Below, one piece after another: positions 27,987 through 38,653 of a DNA stretch of 64,000 bases. The translations under genes were made by a program, and so were the position numbers. The stretch lies in the NCBI RefSeq assembly GCF_013375935.1, contig NZ_CP056117.1, positions 3,844,001-3,908,000 of the forward strand. Direction: 5' to 3'. The first letter of the stretch is position 1; every line of letters starts with the position of its first letter. The DNA comes from Enterobacter cloacae. Its GTDB lineage: Bacteria > Pseudomonadota > Gammaproteobacteria > Enterobacterales > Enterobacteriaceae. Below the pieces are notes generated by a model, which was not told where the DNA came from, searched no databases, and saw nothing but the letters and a program-made list of their open reading frames with translations.

Positions 27987-28073
27987 CGAAACAATCCTTT
28001 TGTGATATTTGATCGGAGTAAGAAACACCTGACTACGTATTTATACTGGCATAATTATTTCCGCTAAAAAAAC

Positions 28074-28088
28074 GGTGAATCGTGTAAG
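28074..28088. promoter_or_regulatory. Cra (FruR)-like site upstream of ppsA
   Basis: GGTGAATCGTGTAAG keeps the TGAATCG core of the Cra operator. Cra activates ppsA in E. coli from a site in this region. The second half-site is imperfect. The rest of the 335-base ppsA/ppsR gap is AT-rich with no gene seen. Confidence 0.5.
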
Positions 28089-28321
28089 CAATTTAAATTT
28101 TCAACTTTTCGGACACTTTCCCTGCACTCGCTAACCCGATGATTCCTATAGATTCCGCCAAAAACCATAGAAATAAAGCCGCTATTCATAAAATGAAATC
28201 CACTTTTCAGGAAAATCAAAAATACCATTTCATTTTAAATTCGGATAAGTTCTTTGCTGTGCAATTAACTTTTTTAATTTATGCTTTCAGGCAATTACGT
28301 ACGCTATTCAGGGTGGATAAA

Positions 28322-29155
28322 ATGGATAATGCTGTCGATCGCCACGTTTTTTATATTTCTGATGGGACGGCGATCACCGCCGAGGTGCTGGGACACGCGG
28401 TGATGTCGCAATTCCCGGTGTCGATAAACAGCATCACGCTGCCGTTTGTGGAAAACGAGAGCCGGGCCAGGGCGGTGAAGGACCAGATTGACGCCATTTA
28501 CCAGCAGACCGGCGTTCGCCCGCTGGTGTTCTACTCCATCGTGATTCCCGAGATCCGCAACATCATTCTGCAAAGCGAAGGCTTCTGTCAGGATATCGTG
28601 CAGGCGCTGGTTGCGCCGCTGCAAAGCGAGCTGAAGCTCGACCCGACGCCGATTGCCCACCGTACCCACGGGCTGAACCCCGGAAACCTGACTAAATACG
28701 ATGCCCGCATTGCCGCCATTGACTACACCCTGGCGCACGACGACGGGATCTCGCTGCGTAATCTGGATCAGGCGCAGGTCATTTTGCTCGGCGTATCGCG
28801 CTGCGGTAAAACGCCTACCAGCCTCTACCTGGCGATGCAGTTTGGCATTCGCGCCGCTAACTATCCCTTTATTGCCGATGACATGGACAACCTGGTGCTG
28901 CCCGCCGCGCTCAAGCCGCTCCAGCACAAGCTGTTTGGCCTGACCATCAACCCGGAACGGCTGGCGGCGATCCGCGAGGAGCGCCGGGAGAACAGCCGCT
29001 ACGCGTCGATGCGCCAGTGTCGAATGGAGGTCTCCGAAGTGGAAGCGCTGTACCGGAAAAATCAGATCCCGTGGCTGAACAGCACCAACTATTCGGTAGA
29101 AGAAATTGCCACCAAGATCCTCGATATTATGGGTCTGAACCGCCGCATGTACTAA
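28322..29155 (+). CDS. ppsR: PpsR, PEP synthase regulatory kinase/phosphorylase
   Basis: 277 residues from ATG 28322 ([20 protein letters not shown]), matching E. coli PpsR; in-frame codons extend upstream to 28139 in AT-rich non-homologous sequence. DUF299-family enzyme that inactivates PpsA by ADP-dependent phosphorylation and reactivates it by phosphate-dependent removal. The P-loop-like motif [17 protein letters not shown] is intact. Its stop codon lies inside the TrpR operator of aroH. Confidence 0.95.
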   Translation: MDNAVDRHVFYISDGTAITAEVLGHAVMSQFPVSINSITLPFVENESRARAVKDQIDAIYQQTGVRPLVFYSIVIPEIRNIILQSEGFCQDIVQALVAPLQSELKLDPTPIAHRTHGLNPGNLTKYDARIAAIDYTLAHDDGISLRNLDQAQVILLGVSRCGKTPTSLYLAMQFGIRAANYPFIADDMDNLVLPAALKPLQHKLFGLTINPERLAAIREERRENSRYASMRQCRMEVSEVEALYRKNQIPWLNSTNYSVEEIATKILDIMGLNRRMY

Positions 29156-29166
29156 TATGCTAGTAC
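29149..29166. promoter_or_regulatory. TrpR operator of aroH
   Basis: GTACTA-ATATGC-TAGTAC is a perfect 6-base inverted repeat similar to the TrpR consensus GTACTAGTTAACTAGTAC. It overlaps the ppsR stop and a candidate -35; TATTAT at 29184-29189 would be the -10. TrpR control of aroH is established in E. coli. A GC hairpin CGGGGC-N5-GCCCCG (29202-29218) sits in the leader. Confidence 0.75.
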
Positions 29167-29306
29167 ATTAATCCAGTTTCAGTTATTATGCTGCTTATTC
29201 CCGGGGCGGCGCGCCCCGAACTTGAAATCAGCAGGGATTGGTTTAAGGTGATGCCCATCACTTCCCGGTAGTCTGCCGATGAAGCAAAAAATTTCTGAGA
29301 CATTCC

Positions 29307-30353
29307 ATGAACAAAACCGACGAACTGCGCACTGCGCGCATTGATAGCCTGGTCACACCGGCTGAACTGGCCCGGCTGCACCCCGTCTCCGCAGAGGTTG
29401 CGGAACACGTGACGGCCTCCCGTCGCCGTATCGAAAAAATACTCAATGGTGAAGACAAGCGTCTCCTGGTCGTGATTGGCCCCTGCTCCATTCACGATCT
29501 GGATGCGGCAGTCGATTATGCCAAACGCCTTCAGGCGCTGCGTGAGAAGTATCAGGATCGCCTTGAGATCGTGATGCGCACCTACTTTGAAAAACCGCGA
29601 ACCGTCGTGGGCTGGAAAGGGTTAATTTCCGATCCCGATCTTAACGGCAGCTATCGGGTGAACCACGGGATTGCCCTGGCGCGCAGGCTGCTGCTGCAGG
29701 TCAACGAGCTGGGCGTGCCGACCGCCACCGAATTTCTGGATATGGTGACCGGGCAGTTTATCGCCGACCTCATCAGCTGGGGGGCGATTGGCGCCCGCAC
29801 GACCGAAAGCCAGATCCACCGTGAAATGGCATCGGCTCTCTCCTGCCCGGTGGGCTTCAAGAACGGTACCGACGGCAATACCCGTATCGCGGTGGATGCG
29901 ATCCGCGCGGCGCGCGCCAGCCATATGTTCCTCTCGCCGGATAAAAACGGTCAGATGACCATCTACCAGACCAGCGGCAACCCGTACGGGCACATCATCA
30001 TGCGCGGCGGTAAAAAACCGAATTACCACGCGCAGGATATCGCCGCCGCCTGCGAAACGCTGGCGGAATTTGACCTGCCGGAGCACCTGGTGGTGGACTT
30101 CAGCCACGGCAACTGCCAGAAACAGCACCGCCGCCAGCTGGACGTCTGCGATGAGATCTGCCAGCAGATCCGCAGCGGCTCGACCGCCATTGCGGGGATT
30201 ATGGCGGAGAGCTTTATCAAGGAAGGCACCCAGAAGATCGTGGCCGGTCAGCAGATGGTGTACGGCCAGTCGATTACCGACCCGTGCCTGAGCTGGGAAG
30301 ACAGCGAGCTGCTGCTGGAGAAGCTGGCTGCGGCGGTTGATTCTCGATTTTAA
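29307..30353 (+). CDS. aroH: AroH, DAHP synthase (tryptophan-sensitive)
   Basis: 348 residues. Type I 3-deoxy-D-arabino-heptulosonate 7-phosphate synthase, the first step of the shikimate pathway, joining PEP and erythrose-4-phosphate. Motifs VVIGPCSIHD, MRTYFEKPRT and VDFSHGNCQKQ carry PEP- and metal-binding residues. The TrpR operator and the ppsR neighbour identify it as AroH rather than AroF or AroG. Confidence 0.95.
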   Translation: MNKTDELRTARIDSLVTPAELARLHPVSAEVAEHVTASRRRIEKILNGEDKRLLVVIGPCSIHDLDAAVDYAKRLQALREKYQDRLEIVMRTYFEKPRTVVGWKGLISDPDLNGSYRVNHGIALARRLLLQVNELGVPTATEFLDMVTGQFIADLISWGAIGARTTESQIHREMASALSCPVGFKNGTDGNTRIAVDAIRAARASHMFLSPDKNGQMTIYQTSGNPYGHIIMRGGKKPNYHAQDIAAACETLAEFDLPEHLVVDFSHGNCQKQHRRQLDVCDEICQQIRSGSTAIAGIMAESFIKEGTQKIVAGQQMVYGQSITDPCLSWEDSELLLEKLAAAVDSRF

Positions 30354-30390
30354 ACCCTTGCCGGGTGGCGGCTATGCTTAACACCCTTCT

Positions 30391-30435
30391 CCCTCTCCCC
30401 GTGGGAGAGGGTTGGGGTGAGGGCATCAGGCCGCA
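30391..30435 (+). repeat. Intergenic palindromic repeat, copy 1
   Basis: CCCTCTCCCC-GTGGGAGAGGG followed by GGGCATCAGGCCGCA. A second copy in opposite orientation lies at 61491-61530. A partial REP-like GCCGGGTGGCGGCTATGC sits at about 30360-30377. This is a dispersed enterobacterial intergenic repeat and could also serve as the aroH terminator. Confidence 0.7.
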
Positions 30436-30502
30436 TCTCCTCCCCCAAATTTGATCCCGTCACACAATTTTCACAAAAATGCTTGCTGTGAAAATACAGT
30501 TT

Positions 30503-30521
30503 ATTGATAATGATTATCATT
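30503..30521. promoter_or_regulatory. Fur box of the hem operon
   Basis: ATTGATAATGATTATCATT contains a near-perfect Fur 7-1-7 motif, 28 bases before the hemP start, so the heme genes are likely derepressed under iron limitation. Confidence 0.9.
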
Positions 30522-30549
30522 GTTATATTGATTGTTATTTATAAACATT

Positions 30550-30738
30550 ATGTCACCCACAGATAACAGCACGGCAACGCAACCTAAAGCACACACAGCG
30601 CCATCCCCTGCTCCCGGCGATCGCCGCATCGACAGTAAGAGCCTGCTCGGTGAAGCGGGCCGGGTGATTATCGAGCATGACGGGCAACACTACCTGTTGC
30701 GCCAGACCAATGCCGGAAAGCTGATCCTGACTAAATAA
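30550..30738 (+). CDS. hemP: HemP (YdiE) hemin uptake protein
   Basis: 62 residues. The conserved core ([35 protein letters not shown]) matches HemP and E. coli YdiE, which sits after aroH in K-12. HemP is a small protein at the head of heme-uptake operons; in some bacteria it promotes expression of the heme receptor. No clear ribosome binding site precedes ATG 30550, which is unusual. Directly downstream of the Fur box, 75 bases before hemR. Confidence 0.88.
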   Translation: MSPTDNSTATQPKAHTAPSPAPGDRRIDSKSLLGEAGRVIIEHDGQHYLLRQTNAGKLILTK

Positions 30739-30813
30739 ACCAGAACAACCTTCGCCAGCCACCCAGGTGATCCCCAGGCAGCCAGCGCTTTTCAATTCTT
30801 ATGGAGAGTTGCT

Positions 30814-32796
30814 ATGCCACACCTGCAATCCGCGTCTTTACGCCCGTCGCTTCTGGCGCTGGCGATTGTCAGCACCCTGCCGGGCGTTGCGTCTGCCGCC
30901 GCGGACGATATCACCGTAACCGCCACCGGCAATGCCCGCAGCGCCTTTGAAGCCCCGATGATGGTGAGCGTCATCGACGCCACCGCGCCGGAAAACCAGA
31001 CCACCAGCTCTGCCGCCGACCTGCTGCGCAGGGTACCCGGCCTGACGCTGGACGGCACCGGACGCACCAACGGCCAGGACGTCAACCTCAGGGGCTACGA
31101 CCGCCGCGGCGTGCTGGTGCTGGTGGACGGCGTGCGCCAGGGCACCGACACCGGACACCTGAACAGCACGTTCCTTGACCCGGCGCTGATCAAACGTATC
31201 GAGGTGGTGCGCGGCCCTTCCGCGCTGCTGTACGGCAGCGGCGCGCTGGGAGGCGTGATTTCCTATGACACCGCCGACGCCAGCGATCTGCTGGAGGCCG
31301 GCAAAAACAGCGGCTACCGCGTATTCGGGACCGGCGCGACGGGCGATCGCAGCATCGGGATGGGGGCCAGCGCCTATGGCCGCACCGACACGCTGGATGG
31401 GCTGGTCTCCTGGTCCAGCCGCGATCGCGGCGACATTCGCCAGAGCGACGGCGCAACCGCGCCAAACGACGAGTCCATTAACAATATGCTGGCGAAGGGA
31501 AGCTGGAAAATCGATCCGGCCCAGACGCTGAGCGGCTCGCTGCGCTACTACAACAACGACGCGCGGGAGCCGAAAAACCCGCAAACCACGGACGCCAGCA
31601 GCAGTAACCCGATGACCGATCGCTCTACCATCCAGCGCGATGCCCAGCTTGGCTACCGCATCGCCCCGGCCGGAAACGACTGGCTGAACGCCGATGCGAA
31701 AATTTACTGGTCCGAAGCGCGAATTAACGCCCAGAACATCGACAGCAGCGGCGAGTTCCGCAAGCAGACCACCAAAGGCGGCAAAGTGGAAAACCGCACC
31801 CGCCTGTTCAGCGACTCCTTCGCCTCGCACCTTCTGACCTACGGGGGCGAATACTACCGTCAGGAACAACGTCCCGGCGGCGCGACCACCGGCTTCCCGG
31901 ACGCGAAGATCGACTTTAGCTCCGGCTGGCTGCAGGATGAGATCACCCTTCGCGACCTGCCGGTCACGCTTCTCGGCGGTACGCGTTACGACAACTACCG
32001 CGGCAGCAGCGACGGTTACGCCGACGTGAACGCGGATAAGTGGTCGTCGCGCGCCGGGATAACCGTGAGCCCTGCCGACTGGCTGATGCTGTTCGGCTCT
32101 TACGCGCAGGCCTTCCGCGCGCCGACCATGGGCGAAATGTATAACGACTCGAAGCACTTCTCTATTGGCAGCTTCTACACCAACTACTGGGTGCCAAACC
32201 CGAACCTGCGGCCTGAAACCAACGAAACCCAGGAGTTCGGTTTTGGGCTGCGCTTCGACGACCTGATGCTCGCCAACGACGCGCTGGAGTTCAAAGCCAG
32301 CTACTTCGACACCAAAGCGAAAGATTACATCTCCACCACCGTCAATTTTGCGGCGGCCACGACCATGTCCTATAACGTGCCTGACGCCAAAATATGGGGC
32401 TGGGACATGATGGCGACCTACTCGACCGACCTGTTCAACCTCGACGTGGCCTACAACCGCACGCGCGGCAAGGACACCGGCACGGGCGAGTATATCTCCA
32501 GCATTAACCCGGACACCGTTACCAGCAAGCTGGACGTTCCGGTGGCGCAAAGCGGCTTCTCCGTGGGCTGGATCGGCACCTTCGTCGAACGCTCCACGCA
32601 CGTCAGCAGCAGCTACAGCGAGCAGCCGGGCTATGCGGTGAATGATTTCTACGTCAGCTATAAAGGCCAGCAGCAGTTCAAAGGTATCACCACTACCCTC
32701 GTGCTGGGGAACGCCTTTGACAAAGCCTACTGGTCACCGCAGGGCATCCCGCAGGATGGCCGCAACGGCAAGATCTTCGTCAGTTATCAATGGTAA
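30814..32796 (+). CDS. hemR: HemR, TonB-dependent heme/hemoglobin receptor
   Basis: 660 residues. Signal peptide ending GVASAAADD, N-terminal plug (LRRVPGLTLDGTGRTNGQDV, RGPSALLYGSGALGGVI) and a 22-strand beta-barrel ending YWSPQG and VSYQW. The heme-receptor signature FRAP with NPNL motifs is present (AQAFRAPTMGEMYNDSKHF, NPNLRPE), and the histidine between them is a probable heme ligand. Outer-membrane import of heme powered by TonB. SD GGAGAG before ATG 30814. Confidence 0.95.
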   Translation: MPHLQSASLRPSLLALAIVSTLPGVASAAADDITVTATGNARSAFEAPMMVSVIDATAPENQTTSSAADLLRRVPGLTLDGTGRTNGQDVNLRGYDRRGVLVLVDGVRQGTDTGHLNSTFLDPALIKRIEVVRGPSALLYGSGALGGVISYDTADASDLLEAGKNSGYRVFGTGATGDRSIGMGASAYGRTDTLDGLVSWSSRDRGDIRQSDGATAPNDESINNMLAKGSWKIDPAQTLSGSLRYYNNDAREPKNPQTTDASSSNPMTDRSTIQRDAQLGYRIAPAGNDWLNADAKIYWSEARINAQNIDSSGEFRKQTTKGGKVENRTRLFSDSFASHLLTYGGEYYRQEQRPGGATTGFPDAKIDFSSGWLQDEITLRDLPVTLLGGTRYDNYRGSSDGYADVNADKWSSRAGITVSPADWLMLFGSYAQAFRAPTMGEMYNDSKHFSIGSFYTNYWVPNPNLRPETNETQEFGFGLRFDDLMLANDALEFKASYFDTKAKDYISTTVNFAAATTMSYNVPDAKIWGWDMMATYSTDLFNLDVAYNRTRGKDTGTGEYISSINPDTVTSKLDVPVAQSGFSVGWIGTFVERSTHVSSSYSEQPGYAVNDFYVSYKGQQQFKGITTTLVLGNAFDKAYWSPQGIPQDGRNGKIFVSYQW

Positions 32797-32831
32797 TTCC
32801 CTTCGGGGCAACGATTCAGAAGGATAAGACA

Positions 32832-33860
32832 ATGAGTCACTACACACGCTGGCTTGAGCTAAAAGAAGCGCATCCGGGTAAGTACGCGCGCGACATCGCC
32901 GGTTTGATGAACATCCGCGAAGCGGAGCTGGCCCGGGCGCGCGTCGGCCACGACGCCTGGCGGCTGCGCGGTGAAGCGCGCGACATTCTGGCTGCGCTGG
33001 AGTCCGTGGGCGAAACAAAGTGCATCTGCCGTAACGAATACGCCGTTCACGAACAGGTCGGGGCGTTTACTAACCAGCATCTTGGCGGCCATGCCGGGCT
33101 GGTGCTGAACCCGCGCGCGCTGGATCTGCGTTTGTTCCTCAACCAGTGGGCGAGCGCGTTTCATCTCAGCGAAACGACCCCGCGCGGCGAACGTCAGAGC
33201 ATTCAGTTCTTCGATCGTCAGGGCGACGCTTTGCTGAAGGTCTACACCACCGATAACACTGACCTGTCCGCCTGGGGCGACGTGCTGACCCGCTTTATCT
33301 TTGCCGATAACCCCACGCTGGAGCTGAAAGCGGCCGACGCCCCCGCTCACGCGGAACGGGCTGATGCGGGCACGGTGGAGAAAGAGTGGCGCGCCATGAC
33401 CGACGTGCACCAGTTCTTCACCCTGCTCAGGCGCCACAACCTGAGTCGCCAGCAGGCGTTTCGCCTGGTGAGCGACGACCTGGCCTGTAAGGTAGAGAAC
33501 GGCGCGCTGGCGCAGCTGCTGGAGGCGGCGCGGCGAGACGGTAACGAGATCATGATCTTTGTCGGCAACCGCGGCTGCGTGCAGATTTTCACCGGCGCGG
33601 TGGAGAAACTGGTCCCGATGAAGGGCTGGCTGAACATCTTCAACCCAACCTTTACCCTCCATCTGCTTGAAGAGACTATCGCGGAGACCTGGGTGACGCG
33701 CAAGCCCACGGCGGACGGTCACGTCACCAGCCTGGAGCTGTTTGCTGCGGATGGTACGCAAATCGCACAGCTGTACGGCCAGCGTACCGAAGGCGAGCCG
33801 GAGCAAAGCCAGTGGCGCAGCCAGATCGACGCCCTGGCGCCAGAAGGGCTGGCCGCATGA
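32832..33860 (+). CDS. hemS: HemS, heme-degrading/heme-trafficking protein
   Basis: 342 residues from ATG 32832 after AAGGATAAGACA; in-frame codons extend back to 32790 within the hemR end. Two-repeat HemS/ChuS/HmuS family, with the conserved histidine in [11 protein letters not shown] as likely heme ligand. Family members bind heme in the cytoplasm, and ChuS also cleaves it to release iron. Its stop overlaps the hemT start (ATGA). Confidence 0.94.
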   Translation: MSHYTRWLELKEAHPGKYARDIAGLMNIREAELARARVGHDAWRLRGEARDILAALESVGETKCICRNEYAVHEQVGAFTNQHLGGHAGLVLNPRALDLRLFLNQWASAFHLSETTPRGERQSIQFFDRQGDALLKVYTTDNTDLSAWGDVLTRFIFADNPTLELKAADAPAHAERADAGTVEKEWRAMTDVHQFFTLLRRHNLSRQQAFRLVSDDLACKVENGALAQLLEAARRDGNEIMIFVGNRGCVQIFTGAVEKLVPMKGWLNIFNPTFTLHLLEETIAETWVTRKPTADGHVTSLELFAADGTQIAQLYGQRTEGEPEQSQWRSQIDALAPEGLAA

Positions 33861-34675
33861 AAAAATGGTTTGCCCTGCTCTTCGCCCTGCCGCTGGCCGC
33901 CGTCGCCGCGCCGGAGCGAATCGTCGCCCTTGGCGGCGACGTGACGGAGATCGTCTATGCCCTCGGCGCGGCGTCTTCCCTGGTTGCGCGCGACAGCACC
34001 AGCCGGTGGCCGCAGGCGGCGGACGCGCTACCTGACGTGGGCTATCTGCGCCAGCTCAATGCGGAGGGCATTTTATCCGTGCGCCCGACGCTGGTGCTGG
34101 CGAGCGACCAGGCACAGCCGTCCCTGGCGCTGAAGCAGGTGGAACAGAGCCGCGTCAGGGTGGTCACCGTACCCGGCCGTCCCGACCTGAGCGTGATTGA
34201 CGAGAAGGTGCGGGTCATTGCCCAGGCGACGCACCGGGAGCAGCAGGGTGAAGCCCTGCGCGGTTCGCTGCGTCAGGCGATGGCGGCGCTGCCGTCATCG
34301 CCGCTCAACAAGCGCGTGCTGTTTATCCTCAACCACGGCGGGATGACCGCGATGGCTGCCGGGCAACAGACCGGCGCGGATGCGGCAATACGTGCCGCCG
34401 GGTTGCAGAACGCCATGCAGGGCTTTAGCCGCTATCAGCCGCTTTCGCAGGAGGGCGTAATCGCCAGCCGGCCGGATCTGGTGGTGATTTCGCAGGACGG
34501 CGTCAACGCCCTGGGCGGTGAAGAGAATCTGTGGAAGTTACCCGGCCTGGCGCAAACCCCGGCAGGACGTCACCGGCAGGTGCTGGCGATCGATGACATG
34601 GCGCTGCTCGGCTTTAGCGTGCGCACGCCGCAGGCCATTCAGCAGCTGCGCGCCAGAGCGGAGCAACTGCCCTGA
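33857..34675 (+). CDS. hemT: HemT, periplasmic heme-binding protein
   Basis: 272 residues from ATG 33857. The signal peptide ([20 protein letters not shown]) is followed by a class III substrate-binding fold ([33 protein letters not shown]). It carries heme across the periplasm to HemUV. It overlaps hemS by 4 bases and hemU by one base (TGATG), so the cassette is tightly coupled. Confidence 0.94.
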   Translation: MKKWFALLFALPLAAVAAPERIVALGGDVTEIVYALGAASSLVARDSTSRWPQAADALPDVGYLRQLNAEGILSVRPTLVLASDQAQPSLALKQVEQSRVRVVTVPGRPDLSVIDEKVRVIAQATHREQQGEALRGSLRQAMAALPSSPLNKRVLFILNHGGMTAMAAGQQTGADAAIRAAGLQNAMQGFSRYQPLSQEGVIASRPDLVVISQDGVNALGGEENLWKLPGLAQTPAGRHRQVLAIDDMALLGFSVRTPQAIQQLRARAEQLP

Positions 34676-35667
34676 TGTCGCGGCGCGTTACGCTATCCCT
34701 GTGGCTGCTGGCGGCGTTACTCACCGTCATGACCTTCACGGCCACGGGGTTTGGCGCGTTACGCCTGCCGGCGAACGTGCTGTGGAGCGGCAGCGACGAG
34801 ACGCTGCGCCAGATCTGGCTGACCATTCGCCTGCCCCGCGTGCTGCTGGCGCTGGTGATTGGCGGGTCGCTGGCGCTGGCGGGGTGCGTGATGCAGGGGC
34901 TGTTTCGCAATCCGCTGGCCGACCCGGGCCTGCTCGGGATCAGCAGCGGCGCGGCGCTGGCCGTCGCCCTGTGGGTGGTTCTCCCGCTCTCGCTGCCCGC
35001 GCTGGTCATGCTTTACGCTCCCATGCTGGCGGCATTCATTGGGGCGCTGGCGGCCACAGGGGCGATCTTCCTGCTCAGCCAGCAGCGTCATAGCTCCCTG
35101 TCTCGCCTGCTGCTGGTGGGTATTGCCATCAATGCCCTGTGCGGTGCGGCCGTGGGCGTGCTTTCGTGGGTCAGTAATGACGCTCAGCTTCGCCAGCTTT
35201 CACTCTGGGGTATGGGCAGCCTCGGCCAGGCGCAGTGGTCAACGCTGCTGGCCGTGACCTCGCTGATGGTGCCTGCCGTTCTTGCGATCTGGCGCTGTGC
35301 CGGCGCGTTAAACCTCCTCCAGCTTGGCGAAGAGGAAGCACATTACCTCGGCGTGGACGTTGCGGTGGTGCAGCGGATCTTACTGCTGTGCAGCGCCCTG
35401 CTGGTGGCCGCTGCTGTCGCCGTCAGCGGGGTGATCGGCTTTGTCGGGCTCGTGGTGCCGCACCTGATGCGCATGTGGCTGGGTGCCGATCACCGCGCTA
35501 CCGTTCCCGGCGCGGTGCTTGCCGGCGCTATTCTGCTGCTGGTGGCCGATACGGTCGCGCGCACCCTGGTGGCCCCGGCTGAAATGCCCGTCGGCCTGCT
35601 CACCAGCATTCTCGGTGCGCCCTGGTTTCTGTGGTTGATTTTCCGTCGTGGAGGGCAGCATGGCTGA
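34675..35667 (+). CDS. hemU: HemU, heme ABC transporter permease
   Basis: 330 residues, FecCD/BtuC-type permease with about ten transmembrane helices. Family motifs are RLPRVLLALVIGGSLALAGC, NPLADPGLLGISSGAAL, and GVIGFVGLVVPHLMRMWLG for coupling to the ATPase. It overlaps hemV by 8 bases. Confidence 0.95.
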   Translation: MSRRVTLSLWLLAALLTVMTFTATGFGALRLPANVLWSGSDETLRQIWLTIRLPRVLLALVIGGSLALAGCVMQGLFRNPLADPGLLGISSGAALAVALWVVLPLSLPALVMLYAPMLAAFIGALAATGAIFLLSQQRHSSLSRLLLVGIAINALCGAAVGVLSWVSNDAQLRQLSLWGMGSLGQAQWSTLLAVTSLMVPAVLAIWRCAGALNLLQLGEEEAHYLGVDVAVVQRILLLCSALLVAAAVAVSGVIGFVGLVVPHLMRMWLGADHRATVPGAVLAGAILLLVADTVARTLVAPAEMPVGLLTSILGAPWFLWLIFRRGGQHG

Positions 35668-36439
35668 ACGTTATGCGGCTGAAAACCTGACGTTCTCCCT
35701 GTCCGGAAGCACGCTGGTTGAGAACGTCTCGCTGTCACTGTCGCAGGGAGAGCTGGTTACGCTGATTGGGCCTAACGGCGCGGGGAAATCCACGCTGCTG
35801 CGGCTGCTGACCGGCTACCTGAAGCCCACCAGCGGGGGCTGCTCGCTGGCGGGGAAAGCCCTCGGCCAATGGGATCCGCAAACGCTGTCCCGCTACCGGG
35901 CGGTGATGCGTCAGCAGACGCAGCTTGGCTTTGACTGGCATGTGGAGGCGGTAATCGGGATGGGCCGCGCGCCCTGGACGCGTTATCCTGAGCCAGAGAT
36001 CGTGCGTGAGGTGATGCTCCTGACGGGCTGTATGCCGCTGGCCGGCAGACGCTATCATGCCCTCTCGGGCGGCGAGCAGCAGCGCGTCCAGCTGGCCCGC
36101 GCGCTGGCGCAGCTGTGGCGTGACGGCACGCCCCGCGGCTGGCTGTTTCTCGATGAACCCACCTCGGCGCTGGATCTCTACCATCAGCAGCACCTGCTGC
36201 GCCTGCTGAAATCGCTGACCGGACAGGGCAACCTCCACGCCTGCGTGGTGCTGCACGACCTTAATCTTGCCGCGCTATGGGCGGATCGGATCCTGCTGTT
36301 GCACGACGGACGGATCGTCTCCCGGGGAACGCCGGAGGCGGTTTTGCAGGCCGACGCGCTGGCCCGGTGGTACGGTGCGCAGGTGCACGTCAGCAAACAT
36401 CCGACGCACGCCGCGCCGCAGGTTTTCCTCGCGCCCTAG
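35660..36439 (+). CDS. hemV: HemV, heme ABC transporter ATPase
   Basis: 259 residues from ATG 35660. Walker [10 protein letters not shown], signature [15 protein letters not shown] and Walker [14 protein letters not shown] are intact. It powers HemU. Its stop TAG interlocks with the stop of the convergent selO in the palindrome CTAG (36436-36439), so no terminator separates them. Confidence 0.95.
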   Translation: MAERYAAENLTFSLSGSTLVENVSLSLSQGELVTLIGPNGAGKSTLLRLLTGYLKPTSGGCSLAGKALGQWDPQTLSRYRAVMRQQTQLGFDWHVEAVIGMGRAPWTRYPEPEIVREVMLLTGCMPLAGRRYHALSGGEQQRVQLARALAQLWRDGTPRGWLFLDEPTSALDLYHQQHLLRLLKSLTGQGNLHACVVLHDLNLAALWADRILLLHDGRIVSRGTPEAVLQADALARWYGAQVHVSKHPTHAAPQVFLAP

Positions 36440-37878
36440 CTTGAGCAGCTCACCTCCAGCCGCTTGCCCCAGTCCGGCGGGCGGCTGACGTAGTCATCGT
36501 CCCGGTCGGCAAACGGCGTGCGCAGCGCGATGTGCAGCCGGTGCAGCTCGGCATAATCCCCCCGCTCCGCCTGCTCGATTGCTCGCTGCGCCAGCCAGTT
36601 ACGCAACACCATCGCCGGGTTCGCCGCCTTCATCTGCGCCTGGCGGACGTCGTCTTCAATCTGTTCCTGCTGCAAACGCGCGCGGTAGGCGGCAAACCAG
36701 TCGTCAAACGCCTGCCTGTCGATGAACTCGTCGCGCAGCGGCGAGGCGGCGCTCTGCTGCATGGTCTGGCTGAGCATGCGGAAGGTGCGGGTATAGTCGC
36801 TGCCCTCGCGCGCCATCAGCGCAAACAGCCCGTTCAGTAACTCGTTATCGCCTTTTTCCTGGGTCACGAGCCCCAGCTTGCTGCGCATCAGCGCGCCGTA
36901 TTCCCGCAGTAAAACCTCCTGATAGCCGTCGAGGGCATCGTTCAGGGCATCGACGTCGATAAAAGGCGACAGGCTTTGCGCAAGACGCTGGAGGTTCCAC
37001 AGCCCCACCGCGGGCTGATTGTCGAAACGGTAACGTCCCTGATAATCCGAGTGGTTACAGACGTAGCCCGGCTGATAGTCATCAAGGAAGCCGTACGGAC
37101 CGTAGTCAAACGTCAGCCCCAACAGGGACATATTGTCCGTATTCATTACGCCGTGCGCAAAGCCGACGGCCTGCCAGCGGGCAATCATCCTGGCGGTGCG
37201 CGCGACGATATCGCGGAACCAGGCAACGTAGCGGTCCGGTTCGTTTTGCAGCTGCGGCCAGTGGCGGCGAATGGCGTAATCGGCAAGCTGGCGAACCTTG
37301 TCCGGCTCCCGGCGGTAGTAGAAGTGTTCAAAATGGCCGAAGCGCAGGTGGCTCCCGGCAACGCGGATCAGCATCGCCCCCTGCTCCATCGTCTCGCGGG
37401 CAACCGGGGTATCGCTGGTGACAATCGACAGCGCCCGTGAGGTGGGGATACCCAGCGCGTGCATCGCCTCGGAGGCCAGCCCTTCGCGGATGGTGGAACG
37501 CAGCACCGCGCGGCCGTCGCCCATGCGGGAATACGGGGTAAGACCTGCGCCCTTCAGGTGCCAGTCAAGCGTGTCGCCGTTCGGGAGTAGCTGTTCGCCC
37601 AGCAGGATCCCCCGGCCGTCGCCGAGTTGCCCTGCCCAGACGCCAAACTGATGTCCGCTATACACCTGGGCCAGCGGCTTCATGCCCGGAAGCAGCGTTT
37701 CGCCGCCCCAGACGCCGGCGCCCTTTTCCGGCTGAAAAAGCGCCGAAGGGATACCGAGCGAGTCCGCTAACGCATCGTTATGCCAGATCAGGCGCGCGTT
37801 CTGTAAGGGCGTTGGCTTAAGCGCGGTGTAGAAGCCGGGTAGTTCATCGTGCCAGTGAGCAGTAAAAGACAGGGTCAT
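36436..37878 (-). CDS. selO: SelO (YdiU), protein AMPylase pseudokinase
   Basis: 480 residues from ATG 37876-37878 ([16 protein letters not shown]). SelO transfers AMP from ATP to protein hydroxyls in redox control. The conserved segments [19 protein letters not shown] and [20 protein letters not shown] are present. The C-terminus ends SCSS, with cysteine where many eukaryotic SelO proteins have selenocysteine. The convergent overlap with hemV is probably a by-product of the heme cassette insertion. Confidence 0.94.
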   Translation of the reverse strand: MTLSFTAHWHDELPGFYTALKPTPLQNARLIWHNDALADSLGIPSALFQPEKGAGVWGGETLLPGMKPLAQVYSGHQFGVWAGQLGDGRGILLGEQLLPNGDTLDWHLKGAGLTPYSRMGDGRAVLRSTIREGLASEAMHALGIPTSRALSIVTSDTPVARETMEQGAMLIRVAGSHLRFGHFEHFYYRREPDKVRQLADYAIRRHWPQLQNEPDRYVAWFRDIVARTARMIARWQAVGFAHGVMNTDNMSLLGLTFDYGPYGFLDDYQPGYVCNHSDYQGRYRFDNQPAVGLWNLQRLAQSLSPFIDVDALNDALDGYQEVLLREYGALMRSKLGLVTQEKGDNELLNGLFALMAREGSDYTRTFRMLSQTMQQSAASPLRDEFIDRQAFDDWFAAYRARLQQEQIEDDVRQAQMKAANPAMVLRNWLAQRAIEQAERGDYAELHRLHIALRTPFADRDDDYVSRPPDWGKRLEVSCSS

Positions 37879-37939
37879 AAGTCCTCCTGCTTTAAGTGTA
37901 GAGGGTTTCCCTGAACGTAAACACGGGCGAAGAAAGGGG

Positions 37940-38653
37940 TTATTGCTGTACGAGGGTGGTAACCCGCTCTGCCGGGACGGCAGGCCACAGGGTTCCCTGC
38001 ATGGCGTCAAAATTGAAGGGCAGCACGCGCTGTAATATGCCGTGCTCGTCAATCCCCGCGACCATTACCGACTGACAATGCGGCGCGATTTGCCAGAGAA
38101 TGGCGCGCATAAACGGTTCAAAAGAGAGCGCCGACACGCGCTGCTGGATAAAATTCTTATCCAGAATGACCCGCCTGAACAAACCATCATAAACCGGCTT
38201 CAGGGATGCAGCTCCGGCACCAAAGTTAGCCAGCACTAAGGGGAAATGGATCGCCATTCTTGCCAGGTCGGGATCGTCTTTCCCGTTATTTAAACCTGGA
38301 TAGTTCTCATTAATAGTAAACTCAAGAAATGGATAACGTTCAAGAATTGAAACAACGTTCCCATTAGTTAATAAAAATTCAACAGTTGCAGGTGTAATAT
38401 TGATCCATGCAATTAACTGATGCTGAATAAAAAATAGCTTACAGGTATCGAGTAATTGTAGTTTTTCCTGAAACAGGGCTAATTCATCTTCCTTAGAAAG
38501 ATGCGGGATAACCAGTTCAGTAGGGATCCGCACGTCCGTACCTACGCCAGTAAAGTTAACCACGATTTCTAAACCTTTAAGCAAACCTGCACTATCACGC
38601 GCCGGAAGCAGTAAAAGTTCAGACTGGTAAGCATTATCTAGCGTAATTATCAT
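37940..38653 (-). CDS. ydiV: YdiV (RflP), degenerate EAL protein, anti-FlhDC factor
   Basis: 237 residues, exactly the E. coli YdiV length. The EAL fold is recognisable ([35 protein letters not shown]) but lacks the catalytic EAL and metal-binding residues. Family members bind FlhD, block flagellar gene activation and target FlhDC to ClpXP under poor nutrition. It is followed by selO as in E. coli. The AT-rich 290-base region upstream, shared with the nlpC terminator, shows no further gene. Confidence 0.92.
   Translation of the reverse strand: MIITLDNAYQSELLLLPARDSAGLLKGLEIVVNFTGVGTDVRIPTELVIPHLSKEDELALFQEKLQLLDTCKLFFIQHQLIAWINITPATVEFLLTNGNVVSILERYPFLEFTINENYPGLNNGKDDPDLARMAIHFPLVLANFGAGAASLKPVYDGLFRRVILDKNFIQQRVSALSFEPFMRAILWQIAPHCQSVMVAGIDEHGILQRVLPFNFDAMQGTLWPAVPAERVTTLVQQ

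Noticed and set aside
28139..28321. N-terminal extension of ppsR
   Set aside because: Encodes AT-rich non-homologous sequence; the internal ATG at 28322 gives exactly the family length.
30838..32601. 587-residue open frame antisense to hemR
   Set aside because: Shadow frame caused by high GC third positions; no homology recognised, while hemR is intact and fully explained.
36436..38052. Longer selO start at 38052
   Set aside because: Would add 58 non-homologous residues and overlap the end of ydiV.
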